Shown piece by piece: positions 16,292-24,307 of a stretch of 64,000 nt of DNA. The translations under genes were made by a program, and so were the position numbers. Origin of the DNA: Haloechinothrix halophila YIM 93223 (GTDB lineage: Bacteria; Actinomycetota; Actinomycetes; Mycobacteriales; Pseudonocardiaceae); contig NZ_KI632509.1 of assembly GCF_000504245.1 (NCBI RefSeq), forward strand, positions 2,647,751-2,711,750, written 5' to 3'. Under the pieces are notes generated by a model, which saw nothing but the letters and a program-made list of their open reading frames with translations, was not told where the DNA came from and did not search any database. The stretch's first letter is position 1; each line of letters opens with the position of its first letter.

Positions 16292-16770
16292 ATGTCCACC
16301 CATCCCTGATCGGCACCCTGAACGAGGACGGGACCTACCTGGCCCGCTACTGCCACAACGATGGCTACCCCAGTCACCAGATCCGCCAGCTTGCCGAGGC
16401 GCTGCACTCCTACCACGGCGGCGACGCCAAACAGCTGCTCGAGGAGATCCTGCGCGAGGACTGGTCCTCCCTCGCACCGGCCGATGCCAGCGCCGAGCTG
16501 ACCACCGGCGACCGCTCCCGCTTCAAACCGAGCCACGTCGTCCCGCACGCCGGCATCGGCTACTTCTACACCGATTCCACCGAGGACCCGATCGACGGCG
16601 CCCTGGACGAGGACACCGAGATCGACTTCGAGTGGATGTACCTGTTCACCGGCGATCAGCTGCGCGTGTTTGCCAACGACTACAGCCAGCGCCACTGGCG
16701 CGGTCACCGCGACTACCTGCTCTACGACCTCAAGGACATCGACGCCCTCGACACCGGAGCTGCCCGGTGA
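16292..16770 (+). pseudogene. Cargo gene with a 5' frameshift (phage/plasmid hypothetical family)
   Basis: ATG 16292 is placed correctly behind AAGGA, but its frame hits TGA at codon 6. The long frame (SLIGTLNEDGTYLARYCHND onward) is off by one base at the CCC near 16304. An in-frame GTG at 16276, inside the leader box, could be used instead. The protein of about 158 aa has the YLARYCHNDGYPSHQ pattern of a widespread actinophage/plasmid hypothetical family and an acidic middle. Its stop overlaps the next GTG as GTGA. Confidence 0.65.
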
Positions 16771-17189
16771 TCCGGCACAAGTGGGTCCCCCGCGGCACGA
16801 ACACCCGCACCTGCGAGATCTGCGGAATGGCCGTCGAGCGCAAGCCCGACCGCCGCTTCGCCTGGACCCTGCGCGACGGCAAGGCCGTACTCATCGACGG
16901 CGAGCACGTCTCCGCCGGGCAGTCGCCGACGCTGAAGGCGCTACCGGGCTGCGGCAGCGACCAGAAGCCCGCGCCCCAGCACATCCCCAGCCCTCGCTAC
17001 GGGGTGTTCCTCCGGCGTCGCGCGGAGAAGACCGTCCAGCGGATGACCCCGGCCGGACGCATCACCGACGACGCCAGCTGGGCCGCGGTGTTCCCCAGCG
17101 AGCACTGGGCACAGCGCCGCGCCGAAGAGTTCCAGCAGCAACTCGACGCCCAGCATCCCGGCATCGAGGTGTGGACCGCCCCGCTGTGA
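16767..17189 (+). CDS. Hypothetical zinc-ribbon-like protein
   Basis: 140 aa from GTG 16767, overlapping the upstream stop by four bases (GTGA), so translationally coupled. The N-terminus is basic with RTCEICGMAVERK; a second Cys pair is not obvious (one Cys in PGCGSD), so any zinc site is incomplete. The C-terminal half contains SWAAVFPSEHWAQRRAEEFQ. Soluble. Family not recognised. Confidence 0.65.
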   Translation: MIRHKWVPRGTNTRTCEICGMAVERKPDRRFAWTLRDGKAVLIDGEHVSAGQSPTLKALPGCGSDQKPAPQHIPSPRYGVFLRRRAEKTVQRMTPAGRITDDASWAAVFPSEHWAQRRAEEFQQQLDAQHPGIEVWTAPL

Positions 17190-17204
17190 TCTTCCACCGC
17201 TGAC

Positions 17205-17260
17205 GCGGCCGGTGCGCCGACCAAGCCCCGGCCGCGCCGGCATCCGTCGAAACCGAGTGC
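17205..17260 (+). promoter_or_regulatory. ACCGACCAA hairpin leader, copy 6 of 13 (variant)
   Basis: Outer stem GCGGCCGG/CCGGCCGC around a larger loop containing GCCGACCAAG. Box GAAACCGAGTGC at 17249-17260 (C replaces the final A, so no TGA). ATG 17275 is 14-15 bases on, with AAGGAG. Confidence 0.72.
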
Positions 17261-17274
17261 ACAAGGAGTTCCTG

Positions 17275-17856
17275 ATGGACTTGACGATCACGCCCCCCGA
17301 GGGCTACCGCAAGACCCGGATGCGGTGGCTGTGGGCCCTGGCCAGCTGCGACGTGTGCGGCGGCTCAGGCGAATACCTGGTCAACGACCACGAAGAACGC
17401 GGCGAACCGTGGGACCCCGAAGACGGGCCGCTGCTGTACCCGCAGCCCTGCGACTGTCTCTGGGCCCCGGAACCCGAGGTCACCCGCGCCATCGACGAGC
17501 AGAACCGCCGCGAGCGCGAACGCGAACAGCAACGCCAGCGCGACGCCCGAGCCTGGGCCGAGATCGACGCCGCGATCGCGCCGCGTCGGCGGCCGCTACT
17601 GGGACAGCGGCTCGCCGAGCACGAAGCCCGCCAGGACCTGCGCCTGGCCCGCGAGATCGAGCACCGCATCGTCATCGTCTCGGTCCGCAAGGCCGGAGTG
17701 CTGCTCAGCACCGCCGTGCTCGGCACCGACCTCGACCCGGACGGCGACCTCGAGGAGCAGATCGTCGCCGTCATCGACGACCACGGCCTGATCGACGAAG
17801 CCGTGCACGAGGCCCGCGCCGCGCTGCCCGGCCTGATCACCGCGCTCGCCGCCTGA
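17275..17856 (+). CDS. Zinc-knuckle coiled-coil protein, unknown function
   Basis: 193 aa, ATG 17275 with AAGGAG upstream. Residues about 22-62 hold CDVCGGSGEY and QPCDC, a DnaJ-like CxxCxGxG knuckle that probably binds zinc. Residues about 75-125 are a charged helix rich in Arg/Glu/Gln, followed by an alpha/beta end with IEHRIVIVSVRKAGVLLSTA. Probably an RNA- or protein-binding accessory factor; no family assigned. Stands alone between leader copies 6 and 7. Confidence 0.7.
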   Translation: MDLTITPPEGYRKTRMRWLWALASCDVCGGSGEYLVNDHEERGEPWDPEDGPLLYPQPCDCLWAPEPEVTRAIDEQNRREREREQQRQRDARAWAEIDAAIAPRRRPLLGQRLAEHEARQDLRLAREIEHRIVIVSVRKAGVLLSTAVLGTDLDPDGDLEEQIVAVIDDHGLIDEAVHEARAALPGLITALAA

Positions 17857-17877
17857 ACAGCGAGCTACCGACGGCGT

Positions 17878-17932
17878 GGGCGGGGACCGACCAACCCCGC
17901 CCGGCCGCTCGGCAGACACCGAAACCGAGTGG
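17878..17932 (+). promoter_or_regulatory. ACCGACCAA hairpin leader, copy 7 of 13
   Basis: Stem GGGCGGGG/CCCCGCCC (8 bp) around ACCGACCAA. Box GAAACCGAGTGG at 17921-17932 (no TGA), then AAGGA. ATG 17945 is 12 bases on. Confidence 0.83.
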
Positions 17933-17944
17933 AAGGACCCCGTG

Positions 17945-18583
17945 ATGACCAGCGAGAACGACTGGCTGGACTACCTCGGCGAGCAGGCCGGCCAGGCCAC
18001 CGCCGACTACGACCGCGCCGTGGCCGAGTCCGCCGCGGCCGAAATGGCCACGCCGGTGTTCGACGCGACCGTGGACGCCGTGTCGCGCGCCTCCACCTCT
18101 ACCGAGGCGGAGGCCGAGGCGGACGGCGACGCCGAGCAGGCGTGGGTGGATCAGTGGTACGGCGACGATCCGCCCGAGCCCGGCATCGATCCGGAGACCC
18201 GCGAAGGCGCCGCGATCATGCGGCTGTTCCGCAGGATCAAGGACGTCGAGGTCGACGACGGAATGAACAGCTGGCCCGGCGGTGACGTCGTCGAGCAACT
18301 GTGCGAATGGTTCCTGTCGCTGGGCATCGACCCGGACGAGCACTCGATGGACGCCGGCCAGCGGCTGACCCTGGCCGCGCGTGCTCGGCCCGGCCAGTCC
18401 CTGCGCGCCGCGGACTACACCGTCCAGATCGGCACGGAGAACCGCGACGCCGAACAGATCCTGACCACCGCGCTGGAGGCCCTGGCCGACCAGCTCGGCC
18501 CCGGCACCAGCGTGCACCTGCACAGCCGCGATGGCGAGCTCGCCCACTTCGAGCGGCCCGCCACCCCGCTGACCAGTAGCTAA
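17945..18583 (+). CDS. Hypothetical acidic protein
   Basis: 212 aa, ATG 17945. The N-terminal 60 residues are helical and Ala/Glu-rich (YLGEQAGQATADYDRAVAES). The middle is acidic with WVDQWYGDDPPEPGIDPET. The C-terminal half is alpha/beta (NRDAEQILTTALEALADQLG). No Cys cluster or membrane segment. Family not recognised. The gene is intact and ends 14 bases before a 17-bp stem hairpin, so it is probably monocistronic. Confidence 0.7.
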   Translation: MTSENDWLDYLGEQAGQATADYDRAVAESAAAEMATPVFDATVDAVSRASTSTEAEAEADGDAEQAWVDQWYGDDPPEPGIDPETREGAAIMRLFRRIKDVEVDDGMNSWPGGDVVEQLCEWFLSLGIDPDEHSMDAGQRLTLAARARPGQSLRAADYTVQIGTENRDAEQILTTALEALADQLGPGTSVHLHSRDGELAHFERPATPLTSS

Positions 18584-18596
18584 CCGCCCACGCAGC

Positions 18597-18643
18597 CGAC
18601 GACGGCCCCGCCATCCCTTCAACCGGTGGCGGGGCCGTCGTCG
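18597..18643. terminator. Hairpin, perfect 17-bp stem
   Basis: CGACGACGGCCCCGCCA pairs with TGGCGGGGCCGTCGTCG around a 13-base loop. It fills most of the gap between the stop at 18583 and the ATG at 18674, whose upstream GAAAGCGAGAGCA recalls the leader box. Confidence 0.65.
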
Positions 18644-18673
18644 TGCTGCCCGCATCCCGAAAGCGAGAGCACC

Positions 18674-19663
18674 ATGCCCATCACCACCACCCGCACCGGC
18701 CGGATCGCGACGGCACGCGAGCTCGCCGATACCGTCGTCCCGCTCCTGCACACTGCCGCCGACGGCCGCGGATTCCAGCTGATCGACCAGTACGGCGTCA
18801 CCTACACCGGCAAGCCGTCGCACCTCGCGCTGGCCGCGCTAATCCGGACCGACCTCACCCCGCAGCTCTACCGCGACGACCGCACACTCCAGGACGCGGT
18901 GCGCACGGCGGCGTCCCGGATCGGGCTGTGGTTCACCTGCGACCACGTTGACCCCGGCCACGCGGCCGCCTTTGCCGCGCTCAGTCCGGCGCGGGTGTGC
19001 GAACTGGTCGCCCATGTCGTCAACTGCGGCCACGAGAGCGCGCTGGTCGAGGTCGGTCCGGAATCGCTGCGCTTCTACACCGCCTACCTGATCAGCGACG
19101 CGGTCGACGACCCCGAGGCGCACTTCCCGAACGTGGTCGACAAGCCCCGGCGCGGGCTGACGTCCGTCTTCGACGACCGCATTCCCCTCGACATCACCGC
19201 CACCGCGCCCGATGGCGCCGACGAGGTGAGGCTCCGCCTGGACATCGAGGCCAATGAGGAGATCCGCTGGGACTTCGTCGCCGCGGTCCCGGTCCCGATC
19301 GCCAAGCTCAACGACCTGCTCATGGGCCCGAGCTGGGCACTGAGCAGCTGGCTCGACGACAACCGCGAGCTCATCGACGACCATCTCGACTATTCGATGA
19401 GCTGGAGTGATCAGGGCATCGACACCGACGTGCGCCTGGCCGGTCCGGCCGCGCAGCTGACCTATCCCGAGCTGGACGAACCCGCCGAACCGGCGCCCCG
19501 CGCCGATGTCGCCCTGTACTTCGTCGGGCCCGACCGGGACACGGCCGTCACCTCGGCTCCGTTCCTCGACCGCACCGAGGCGACCACGGTCGCCGACGCG
19601 CTCGGCCACCAGGTGTTCACCACCGCGGCCGACATCGCCGCGGCCGCTCTGCGCGACGCCTGA
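18674..19663 (+). CDS. Hypothetical cargo protein (329 aa)
   Basis: ATG 18674. An N-terminal alpha/beta part (TARELADTVVPLLHTAADGR) precedes LWFTCDHVDPGHAAAFAALS and a middle with LRFYTAYLISDAVDDPEAHF. A long helix carries IAKLNDLLMGPSWALSSWLD. The C-terminal segment is DVALYFVGPDRDTAVTSAPF. Soluble, no catalytic motif recognised. The only leader-like sequence upstream is GAAAGCGAGAGC; the ACCGACCAA hairpin is absent, replaced by the 17-bp stem hairpin. Confidence 0.68.
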   Translation: MPITTTRTGRIATARELADTVVPLLHTAADGRGFQLIDQYGVTYTGKPSHLALAALIRTDLTPQLYRDDRTLQDAVRTAASRIGLWFTCDHVDPGHAAAFAALSPARVCELVAHVVNCGHESALVEVGPESLRFYTAYLISDAVDDPEAHFPNVVDKPRRGLTSVFDDRIPLDITATAPDGADEVRLRLDIEANEEIRWDFVAAVPVPIAKLNDLLMGPSWALSSWLDDNRELIDDHLDYSMSWSDQGIDTDVRLAGPAAQLTYPELDEPAEPAPRADVALYFVGPDRDTAVTSAPFLDRTEATTVADALGHQVFTTAADIAAAALRDA

Positions 19664-19758
19664 CCCCATCACCGCTGGCCGCGCATCCCCGCACCGTCAC
19701 CGCGCCGGGATGCGCGGCCACGGCACGCCCACCTTTCGTTGCCGCACAAGGAGATTCC

Positions 19759-20181
19759 ATGCTCACGATCAAGGTGTTCGTCGCCACCGACTGCACCCAA
19801 GGCCGCCGCGACAACGACTTCCACTACACCGACGGCACCGAGCTGGTCGACCTCGCCAGGTCCTGCGACACCGACCGTGGTGACCCGGACGGCCGTTGCG
19901 GCTGTTGCCGCGCGTTCACCGGACTCGCCTCCCGCAAGGCCACGACCACCGCCGAGGTCGCCTACCGCCAGCTCACGCCCGAGCAGTACCGGGACGCCTT
20001 CCACACCAGCTACGTCGACGCCGGATTCCCGGACACCTCGGAGACCCGCCAGGACGCCGTCGACGCCGCGGACGAACTCCGGCGCATCGCCAGCTCCTGG
20101 TCGGTCGGCACCGTGATCGAACGCCGCGGCGACACCCTTGGCGTCCGCGCCTGGGGAGACCTCACCACCCGCGAGGACTGA
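19759..20181 (+). CDS. DUF7715-like Cys-rich cargo protein
   Basis: 140 aa, ATG 19759 with AAGGAG upstream. The strand VFVATDCTQGRRDNDFHYTD is followed by the diagnostic-looking CDTDRGDPDGRCGCCRAFTG and SRKATTTAEVA, a pattern seen in a widespread family of small actinobacterial and phage proteins (assigned from memory of the pattern, so tentative). A cluster of four Cys suggests metal binding. C-terminal helix ETRQDAVDAADELRRIASSW. No leader motif precedes this gene. Confidence 0.6.
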   Translation: MLTIKVFVATDCTQGRRDNDFHYTDGTELVDLARSCDTDRGDPDGRCGCCRAFTGLASRKATTTAEVAYRQLTPEQYRDAFHTSYVDAGFPDTSETRQDAVDAADELRRIASSWSVGTVIERRGDTLGVRAWGDLTTRED

Positions 20182-20200
20182 ACAACAGCTGCGCGGCACT

Positions 20201-20325
20201 GCCCCGCCTCGGTGGGGCGAGCGCACTCTGCGCCGGCGCCGAACCGGGGTCAAGCCGCACGCTTTTCGCGGCTTGACCCCGCCCCGCCGCCGGCGCCAGC
20301 CGAGTGCGCCCCACCGAGGCGGGGC
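20201..20325. repeat. Long inverted repeat (LIR), copy 6
   Basis: The 18-nt arms GCCCCGCCTCGGTGGGGC and GCCCCACCGAGGCGGGGC are perfect. Inner GCGCACTC/GAGTGCGC, GCGCCGGCG, and a central GGGGTCAAGCCGC/GCGGCTTGACCCC stem. Begins 20 bases after a stop and ends 21 bases before leader copy 8. Confidence 0.88.
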
Positions 20326-20345
20326 GGAACCACCCGACGAAAACC

Positions 20346-20393
20346 GGGCACGGGGACCGACCAAACCCCTTGCCCGCCAAGGAAACCGAGTGA
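20346..20393 (+). promoter_or_regulatory. ACCGACCAA hairpin leader, copy 8 of 13
   Basis: Stem GGGCACGGGG/CCCCTTGCCC (one C-T mismatch) around ACCGACCAAA. Box GAAACCGAGTGA at 20382-20393. ATG 20407 is 13 bases on. Confidence 0.84.
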
Positions 20394-20406
20394 AGGGAAA
20401 CCCACC

Positions 20407-21390
20407 ATGTCACACCCCAGCAACCTCTTGTCCCCACTGGAGCCGGGGCGGCTCAACCCGTGGCAGCAGGTCGGCGAGTCCGTGGCGGGCACCCGCAACG
20501 CCCGCGAGGCCCTGGCCGTGGCCGGACTGGCCGGTTGGAACATCCGCAAGCTGGTCCAGACCGCCACCGAGCTCACCGAGAACGGCGTAACCAGCGTCGA
20601 AAACCCGGAGAAGGTCATGCTCGTGCGCACCGATCCGCGCACCGGGGCGGCCCGGTACCTGTCCACGGTGGGCTCCGGCTATGGCATCAAGCAGAACGAG
20701 GACTCCGCGGACGTGATCGATGCCCTGGTGGCCGAGTCCGGAGCTGCCGGGCTCGCCGAAGCGGGCTACCTCGACGGCGGCCGCCGCACCTTCGTCACCA
20801 TGCAGCTGCCGAAGGTGATGCGCGTCGCTCGCGTCGATCCGGTCGAGCTGCACCTGGTCGTGTTCAACTCCCACGACGGTTCCAGCGCATTCCGGGTCAT
20901 GTTGGTCCCGTACAGGATCTTCTGCGCCAACCAGCTCCCTGTGGCGATCAAGGACAAGATCAGTGCGGTGTCCATCCGACACACCAGCAAGTCCGAGATC
21001 AATGTCGAGGAAATCCGCTCCAAGCTGGGCTTGATGTACGAGTACGCCACCGAGTTCGAGGCGCAGGCCGAACGGATGCTCAACACCGCGACAACCAATG
21101 CCGAGTTCGCCGAGCTCATCGAACAGGTGTGGCCGGTCGACGAGAAGAAGGCCACCACCCGCACGCTCAACAACGCCCGCCGCCGTCGCGGCGAGCTCAC
21201 TCGGCTGTGGACTTCGGCCGAGACTCAGGCGCCGATCCGCGGCAGCCGTTGGGCGGCGTTCCAGGCAGTGACCGAGTATCTGGACCACTACAGCCCAGCC
21301 AAGAACGACCTCGTCCGGGCGAACCGGGTCCTGAGCAGCGACGGCGTCGCGAAGAAGAAGCAGGCCGCCTTCGAACTGCTCACGGCCTGA
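20407..21390 (+). CDS. DUF932 (phage/plasmid-like TIGR03299) protein
   Basis: 327 aa. The family signature is clear: GWNIRKLVQTA, then MLVRTDPRTGAARYLSTVGS, YGIKQNED, ALVAESGA, GYLDGGRRTFVTMQLP, LVVFNSHDGSSAFRVMLVPY, and RIFCANQL. DUF932 proteins are carried by phages and plasmids and have no established activity; a link to replication or host takeover is only supposed. ATG 20407 follows leader copy 8 with AAGGGAAA. Length is normal for the family and the gene is intact, unlike several neighbours. A hairpin follows at 21396. Confidence 0.88.
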   Translation: MSHPSNLLSPLEPGRLNPWQQVGESVAGTRNAREALAVAGLAGWNIRKLVQTATELTENGVTSVENPEKVMLVRTDPRTGAARYLSTVGSGYGIKQNEDSADVIDALVAESGAAGLAEAGYLDGGRRTFVTMQLPKVMRVARVDPVELHLVVFNSHDGSSAFRVMLVPYRIFCANQLPVAIKDKISAVSIRHTSKSEINVEEIRSKLGLMYEYATEFEAQAERMLNTATTNAEFAELIEQVWPVDEKKATTRTLNNARRRRGELTRLWTSAETQAPIRGSRWAAFQAVTEYLDHYSPAKNDLVRANRVLSSDGVAKKKQAAFELLTA

Positions 21391-21395
21391 CGCAC

Positions 21396-21429
21396 GGTGG
21401 CCCACCCGGACATCGCCGGGTGGGCCACC
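21396..21429. terminator. Hairpin, perfect 14-bp stem
   Basis: GGTGGCCCACCCGG pairs with CCGGGTGGGCCACC around a 6-base loop, 5 bases after the DUF932 stop. Confidence 0.7.
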
Positions 21430-21470
21430 ACGAGGTGCCGGTGAAAGACCCCTCACGGGTCCGCCCGAGG

Positions 21471-21523
21471 GCGGCCGACCAAAGCAATCACCGGCTGGCG
21501 GGCCGGCCGGGGAAACCGAGTGA
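21471..21523 (+). promoter_or_regulatory. ACCGACCAA hairpin leader, copy 9 of 13 (degenerate)
   Basis: Loop-like GGCCGACCAAAGC at 21473-21485 with only a GC/GC stem, and box GAAACCGAGTGA at 21512-21523 followed by AGGA. No start codon lies at the expected 12-17 bases (only GGAATACCC), so the gene it served has apparently lost its start. The stretch to 21677 holds only a short Pro/Ala-rich frame. Confidence 0.6.
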
Positions 21524-21677
21524 AGGAATACCCGACCACCGGCACCGCCATCGCCGACCAGCGTAACGCACCGGCTCCGCCGCCGGCGCCCTTCGGCCCG
21601 GCACTGGCCGCGGTGACCAGCCACACCGCGGCCAGCGCCACCCCTCGAATCCATCCGCTCCGGGAAAGGAGTATGCG

Positions 21678-21860
21678 ATGCCGGCTGCCTCCGAACTGCA
21701 CACCCTGCTCGACGCGGCCACCCACCACGAAGAACCGGTCATCCGCGGCGTCGCGATCCGCGCCGGCCTGCTCTGGTGGTGCCCCTGCGACTGGTTCAAC
21801 GGCGCGACCGAACCTCACTGCGGCGGTTGCGGCACCAGCCGGGAGGTCGCCCGATGCTGA
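21678..21860 (+). CDS. Small zinc-ribbon protein
   Basis: 60 aa, ATG 21678 with AAAGGAG seven bases upstream. A helical start (ASELHTLLDAATHHEEP) is followed by CPCDWFNGATEPHCGGCG, a four-Cys arrangement like a short zinc ribbon. Its stop overlaps the next ATG (ATGCTGA), so it is coupled to the gene at 21854. Function unknown. Confidence 0.65.
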   Translation: MPAASELHTLLDAATHHEEPVIRGVAIRAGLLWWCPCDWFNGATEPHCGGCGTSREVARC

Positions 21861-22096
21861 GCTACGACCCCGAATCCGAGCGCCACTTGCACACCTCCGC
21901 CGTGCATTACCGCTTCTACCTTGGGCGCGACGGTCGGCCGTGCGTGATCTGTGTGCAGGACTTCGACTACCCCGGCTACGACCAGCACCGGCTGCTGAGC
22001 AACAAGGCGTTCAGCAGCGAACACGAGGCCGACGACGCGCTCCGGCTGCTGCTGGCCAACGCCGCCACCGTCCTCGGCATCTTCCCTACCTGCTGA
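21854..22096 (+). CDS. Small hypothetical protein
   Basis: 80 aa, ATG 21854 overlapping the previous stop by seven bases. Alternating strands (VHYRFYLGRDGRPCVICVQD) then a helix (SEHEADDALRLLLANAATVL) suggest a small alpha/beta fold. It contains a CxxC (CVIC), possibly paired with zinc protein 21678. Its TGA lies inside the hairpin at 22091-22114. Confidence 0.65.
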   Translation: MLSYDPESERHLHTSAVHYRFYLGRDGRPCVICVQDFDYPGYDQHRLLSNKAFSSEHEADDALRLLLANAATVLGIFPTC

Positions 22097-22114
22097 CGGA
22101 CAGAACCGTCAGCA
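22091..22114. terminator. Hairpin overlapping the stop codon
   Basis: TGCTGACGG pairs with CCGTCAGCA around 6 bases; the TGA of the preceding gene is in the left arm. Confidence 0.6.
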
Positions 22115-22135
22115 GACCCGCTGGAAGCACCAACC

Positions 22136-22183
22136 GCGCGACGGGACCGACCAAACCCGTTGCGCGCCAACGAAACCGAGTGA
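22136..22183 (+). promoter_or_regulatory. ACCGACCAA hairpin leader, copy 10 of 13
   Basis: Stem GCGCGACGGG/CCCGTTGCGC (10 pairs, one G-U) around ACCGACCAAA. Box GAAACCGAGTGA at 22172-22183, then ACAGGAG. ATG 22201 is 17 bases on. Confidence 0.86.
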
Positions 22184-22200
22184 ACAGGAGTACCCCACCC

Positions 22201-22752
22201 ATGCCCACGTCCACCTTCCTAGCCCGGCAACCGGCCGCGCCGAGCAGCACCCCGGAGGTCGGCACGACCATGTGGCTGCTGCACACCTGGAACCACCACG
22301 GCGACGAGACCGAGGTGTACTTCAGCTACGACGACGCGGTGCACACGCTGGCCAGCCGCGTGCGCGACAACTGGGCGAACCGGATGGGACCGTCCACCAC
22401 TCCGAAGGGCCTGTCCGACGGCGCAGCAGTCTCGCTGTTCTACGACAGCGAGATCAGCGAGGCGCCGACCGTCTGCGAGCACATCGATGACGGTTTCGAG
22501 ATCGTCGAGCACCAGGTCTACGGCCGCGAGCCGGAGCGGGTCGAAAGGCGCATGGCCACCCTGCGGGTGTTCGACGAGCACCCGGACGGCCCGCAGTACT
22601 CGCCGCTGACCTACCGCGTCGACGCGATCGGCCTGGCGATCACCATCACCGCGGGGATGCACGGCCCGTTCGTGGCCATCGGCAACGAGAGCCTGCCCGC
22701 CGGCACTGCCCTGCACGTCGCCGCCGACGACTTCGAGGAGTGGGAGCGATGA
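22201..22752 (+). CDS. Hypothetical protein (183 aa)
   Basis: ATG 22201 behind leader copy 10 with CAGGAG. A beta/helix start (TTMWLLHTWNHHGDETEVYF) precedes YDDAVHTLASRVRDNWANRM, a middle strand region with EVEHQVYG-like segments, and a C-terminus with AIGLAITITAGMHGPFVAIG. The N-terminal pattern recalls small plasmid proteins that start with a Trp-rich strand. No catalytic motif seen. Its stop overlaps the next ATG (ATGA), forming a three-gene coupled unit with 22749 and 23023. Confidence 0.65.
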   Translation: MPTSTFLARQPAAPSSTPEVGTTMWLLHTWNHHGDETEVYFSYDDAVHTLASRVRDNWANRMGPSTTPKGLSDGAAVSLFYDSEISEAPTVCEHIDDGFEIVEHQVYGREPERVERRMATLRVFDEHPDGPQYSPLTYRVDAIGLAITITAGMHGPFVAIGNESLPAGTALHVAADDFEEWER

Positions 22753-23026
22753 GCGCGCTGACCACCGTGCTGCTCACCGCGGCCGCTGGCGACATCACAC
22801 TCGTCGGCAGCAGCTACTTCCGCATCACCGAGGTGGCCGAGCCCACGCACCCGGCCGCACCGGGCCTGGTCTGGCACGGCTACTGGTGGCGCGTCGACCG
22901 CGGACACTGGGGCACACCGACCGTGCTCCACCTGCGACCGTGCTCCACCTGTACGAGGGCAAGCCGGTGCCGCAACTGCTCACCCCTGCCGACCGCGAGG
23001 CGTGCGGATGGGGTGAGCTGCCGTGA
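22749..23026 (+). pseudogene. Small cargo gene broken by a 17-bp tandem duplication
   Basis: ATG 22749 overlaps the preceding stop. The frame reads SALTTVLLTAAAGDITLVGS and GLVWHGYWWRVDRGHWGTPT, then shifts because CGACCGTGCTCCACCTG is present twice in tandem (22918-22951). Removing one copy restores an 86-aa protein ending in LLTPADREACGWGELP with a TGA that overlaps the GTG at 23023. The repair is unambiguous. Confidence 0.82.
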
Positions 23027-23886
23027 TCGACCTGATCCCGGACTCGCCGCTGGCCGACCGGCTCAACCACGCGATCGCCACCTTCGACAACGCCCAGGAG
23101 CAACTGCACTACCTGCGGATGCTCGACGCGGCCCGGATCGTTCGCGACGCCCTGCCCACTGCCGAGGCGGTCGTCGTCGACGACGCCGACTTCCACGTCG
23201 ACCCCGAGGGCCTGCGGCTGCACGCGATCCTTGACCCATTCGGCCTGGAGCTCTGGACCCCACCCGACCCCGGCGACGTGGTACTCCGTGCTGAGCTAGA
23301 CCAGTTCCGTACCCGCGACGGCAGCGACTGGGAAGACGTCGTCGCCCAGGTCGAATACGTGCTGTCCAGTGCCCTCGGGGCCGCGCCGCCGCGGTCGTGG
23401 TGGGAACCGGTGGGCGAGCACATCGATACCAGCCGGTACCGGGCCAAGCTGCCCAGCCGCGACGCGGTCGCCGAGGCCCTGGCCGAGCATCCTCGGCATC
23501 TGACCGCTTACCTGCGCCACCTCGATGGGATCGCCCCGAAGTTCTGGCTGGCTGAGCCCGTTCCCTACCCGACCATGACCGTCGACGGTGTCCACGTCAC
23601 CGTCTACTGCGACGCCGACGACGGCCTGTTCACCGTCGAGGTCGGCACCGACGATGCCGAACCGCCCCTGGAACCCGCCGGCGACGGCCCGATCGCCATC
23701 GACGTCCGGCTCAACGGGGTGCCGCTGTACCGGCCGAGCCCGGCGGCGGACGCCGACGCGGCCGACGAGCCGCCCGCCCGCTGCCGCACCGCCGGTTGCG
23801 ACGGTGACTCGGACGACGGCGAGGGCTGGGACGGCTACTGCGGCAACTGCGCCGACCGGCGCGAGGCCCGACGGGCCACGGACTGA
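23023..23886 (+). CDS. Hypothetical protein, paralogue of the product at 24364
   Basis: 287 aa from GTG 23023 (overlaps the TGA of the broken upstream gene). The N-terminal 130 residues (PLADRLNHAIATFDNAQEQL, AARIVRDALPTAEAVVVDDA) match the start of the protein at 24364 (PLSQRFAAVESAI, ARLVRDPFPEATELVIDVD). A C-terminal extension ends in GYCGNCADRREARR with other Cys upstream (CRTAGCDGD), a likely zinc ribbon. A middle segment with KLPSRDAVAEALAEHPRHLT is shared in outline. Function unknown. Confidence 0.65.
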   Translation: MIDLIPDSPLADRLNHAIATFDNAQEQLHYLRMLDAARIVRDALPTAEAVVVDDADFHVDPEGLRLHAILDPFGLELWTPPDPGDVVLRAELDQFRTRDGSDWEDVVAQVEYVLSSALGAAPPRSWWEPVGEHIDTSRYRAKLPSRDAVAEALAEHPRHLTAYLRHLDGIAPKFWLAEPVPYPTMTVDGVHVTVYCDADDGLFTVEVGTDDAEPPLEPAGDGPIAIDVRLNGVPLYRPSPAADADAADEPPARCRTAGCDGDSDDGEGWDGYCGNCADRREARRATD

Positions 23887-24001
23887 GTTCCGGCCCAGGC
23901 CACGTCGCCCCGGCGGAGACGCGCGCACGCTGCCCGCGCCACCGGGACGCGCTCCACCGGATCGAGGCAGCCTCATCGTTTGCTACATAAGGAGAAATCC
24001 C

Positions 24002-24079
24002 ATGTGGGAAACCGTCGCGGTGTTCGTGACGATCTCCGTCCCCGTCGACGTCCTGATGTACCTGCCCGACCTGATCTAG
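24002..24079 (+). CDS. 25-aa hydrophobic peptide
   Basis: ATG 24002 with AAGGAG at good spacing. The peptide has one hydrophobic stretch (VAVFVTISVPVDVLMYLP) long enough to span or dip into a membrane. Stop TAG 24077. Too short for usual gene finding. A similar tiny gene follows at 24161. Confidence 0.45.
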   Translation: MWETVAVFVTISVPVDVLMYLPDLI

Positions 24080-24160
24080 GCGTTGATCGCCCGCATCCAC
24101 CCCAGCAACCGGACGCGAACCGCAACAACCGTTGCGCACCGAGAAAAAGGTATAAGTCCA

Positions 24161-24241
24161 ATGTGGAGTGACTTCTTTCCGATGTTCATCGCGGCCATTG
24201 TGGCGTTTCTGGCCGTGGACCTGATCGAGATGTCGTGCTGA
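24161..24241 (+). CDS. 26-aa single-pass membrane peptide
   Basis: ATG 24161, preceded by GAGAAAAAGG about ten bases away. It has a clear hydrophobic segment (FIAAIVAFLAVDLI) and an acidic/Cys end. It shares the MW start and size with the peptide at 24002. The bases before it (CCGTTGCGCACCGAGAAAAAG) look like an eroded leader motif. Confidence 0.5.
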   Translation: MWSDFFPMFIAAIVAFLAVDLIEMSC

Positions 24242-24307
24242 TCGCACGTCGGAAGGTTGCTCAGCGCCGATCCGATCGCGCCGAGGACTGATCTTCACAA
24301 ATCCAGC

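Noticed and set aside
21520-22200. Long open frame preceding the gene at 22201
   Set aside because: It overlaps two better small genes (21678, 21854) in other frames, is Pro/Ala/Arg-rich, and only its last third (from 22201) has a ribosome site and leader.
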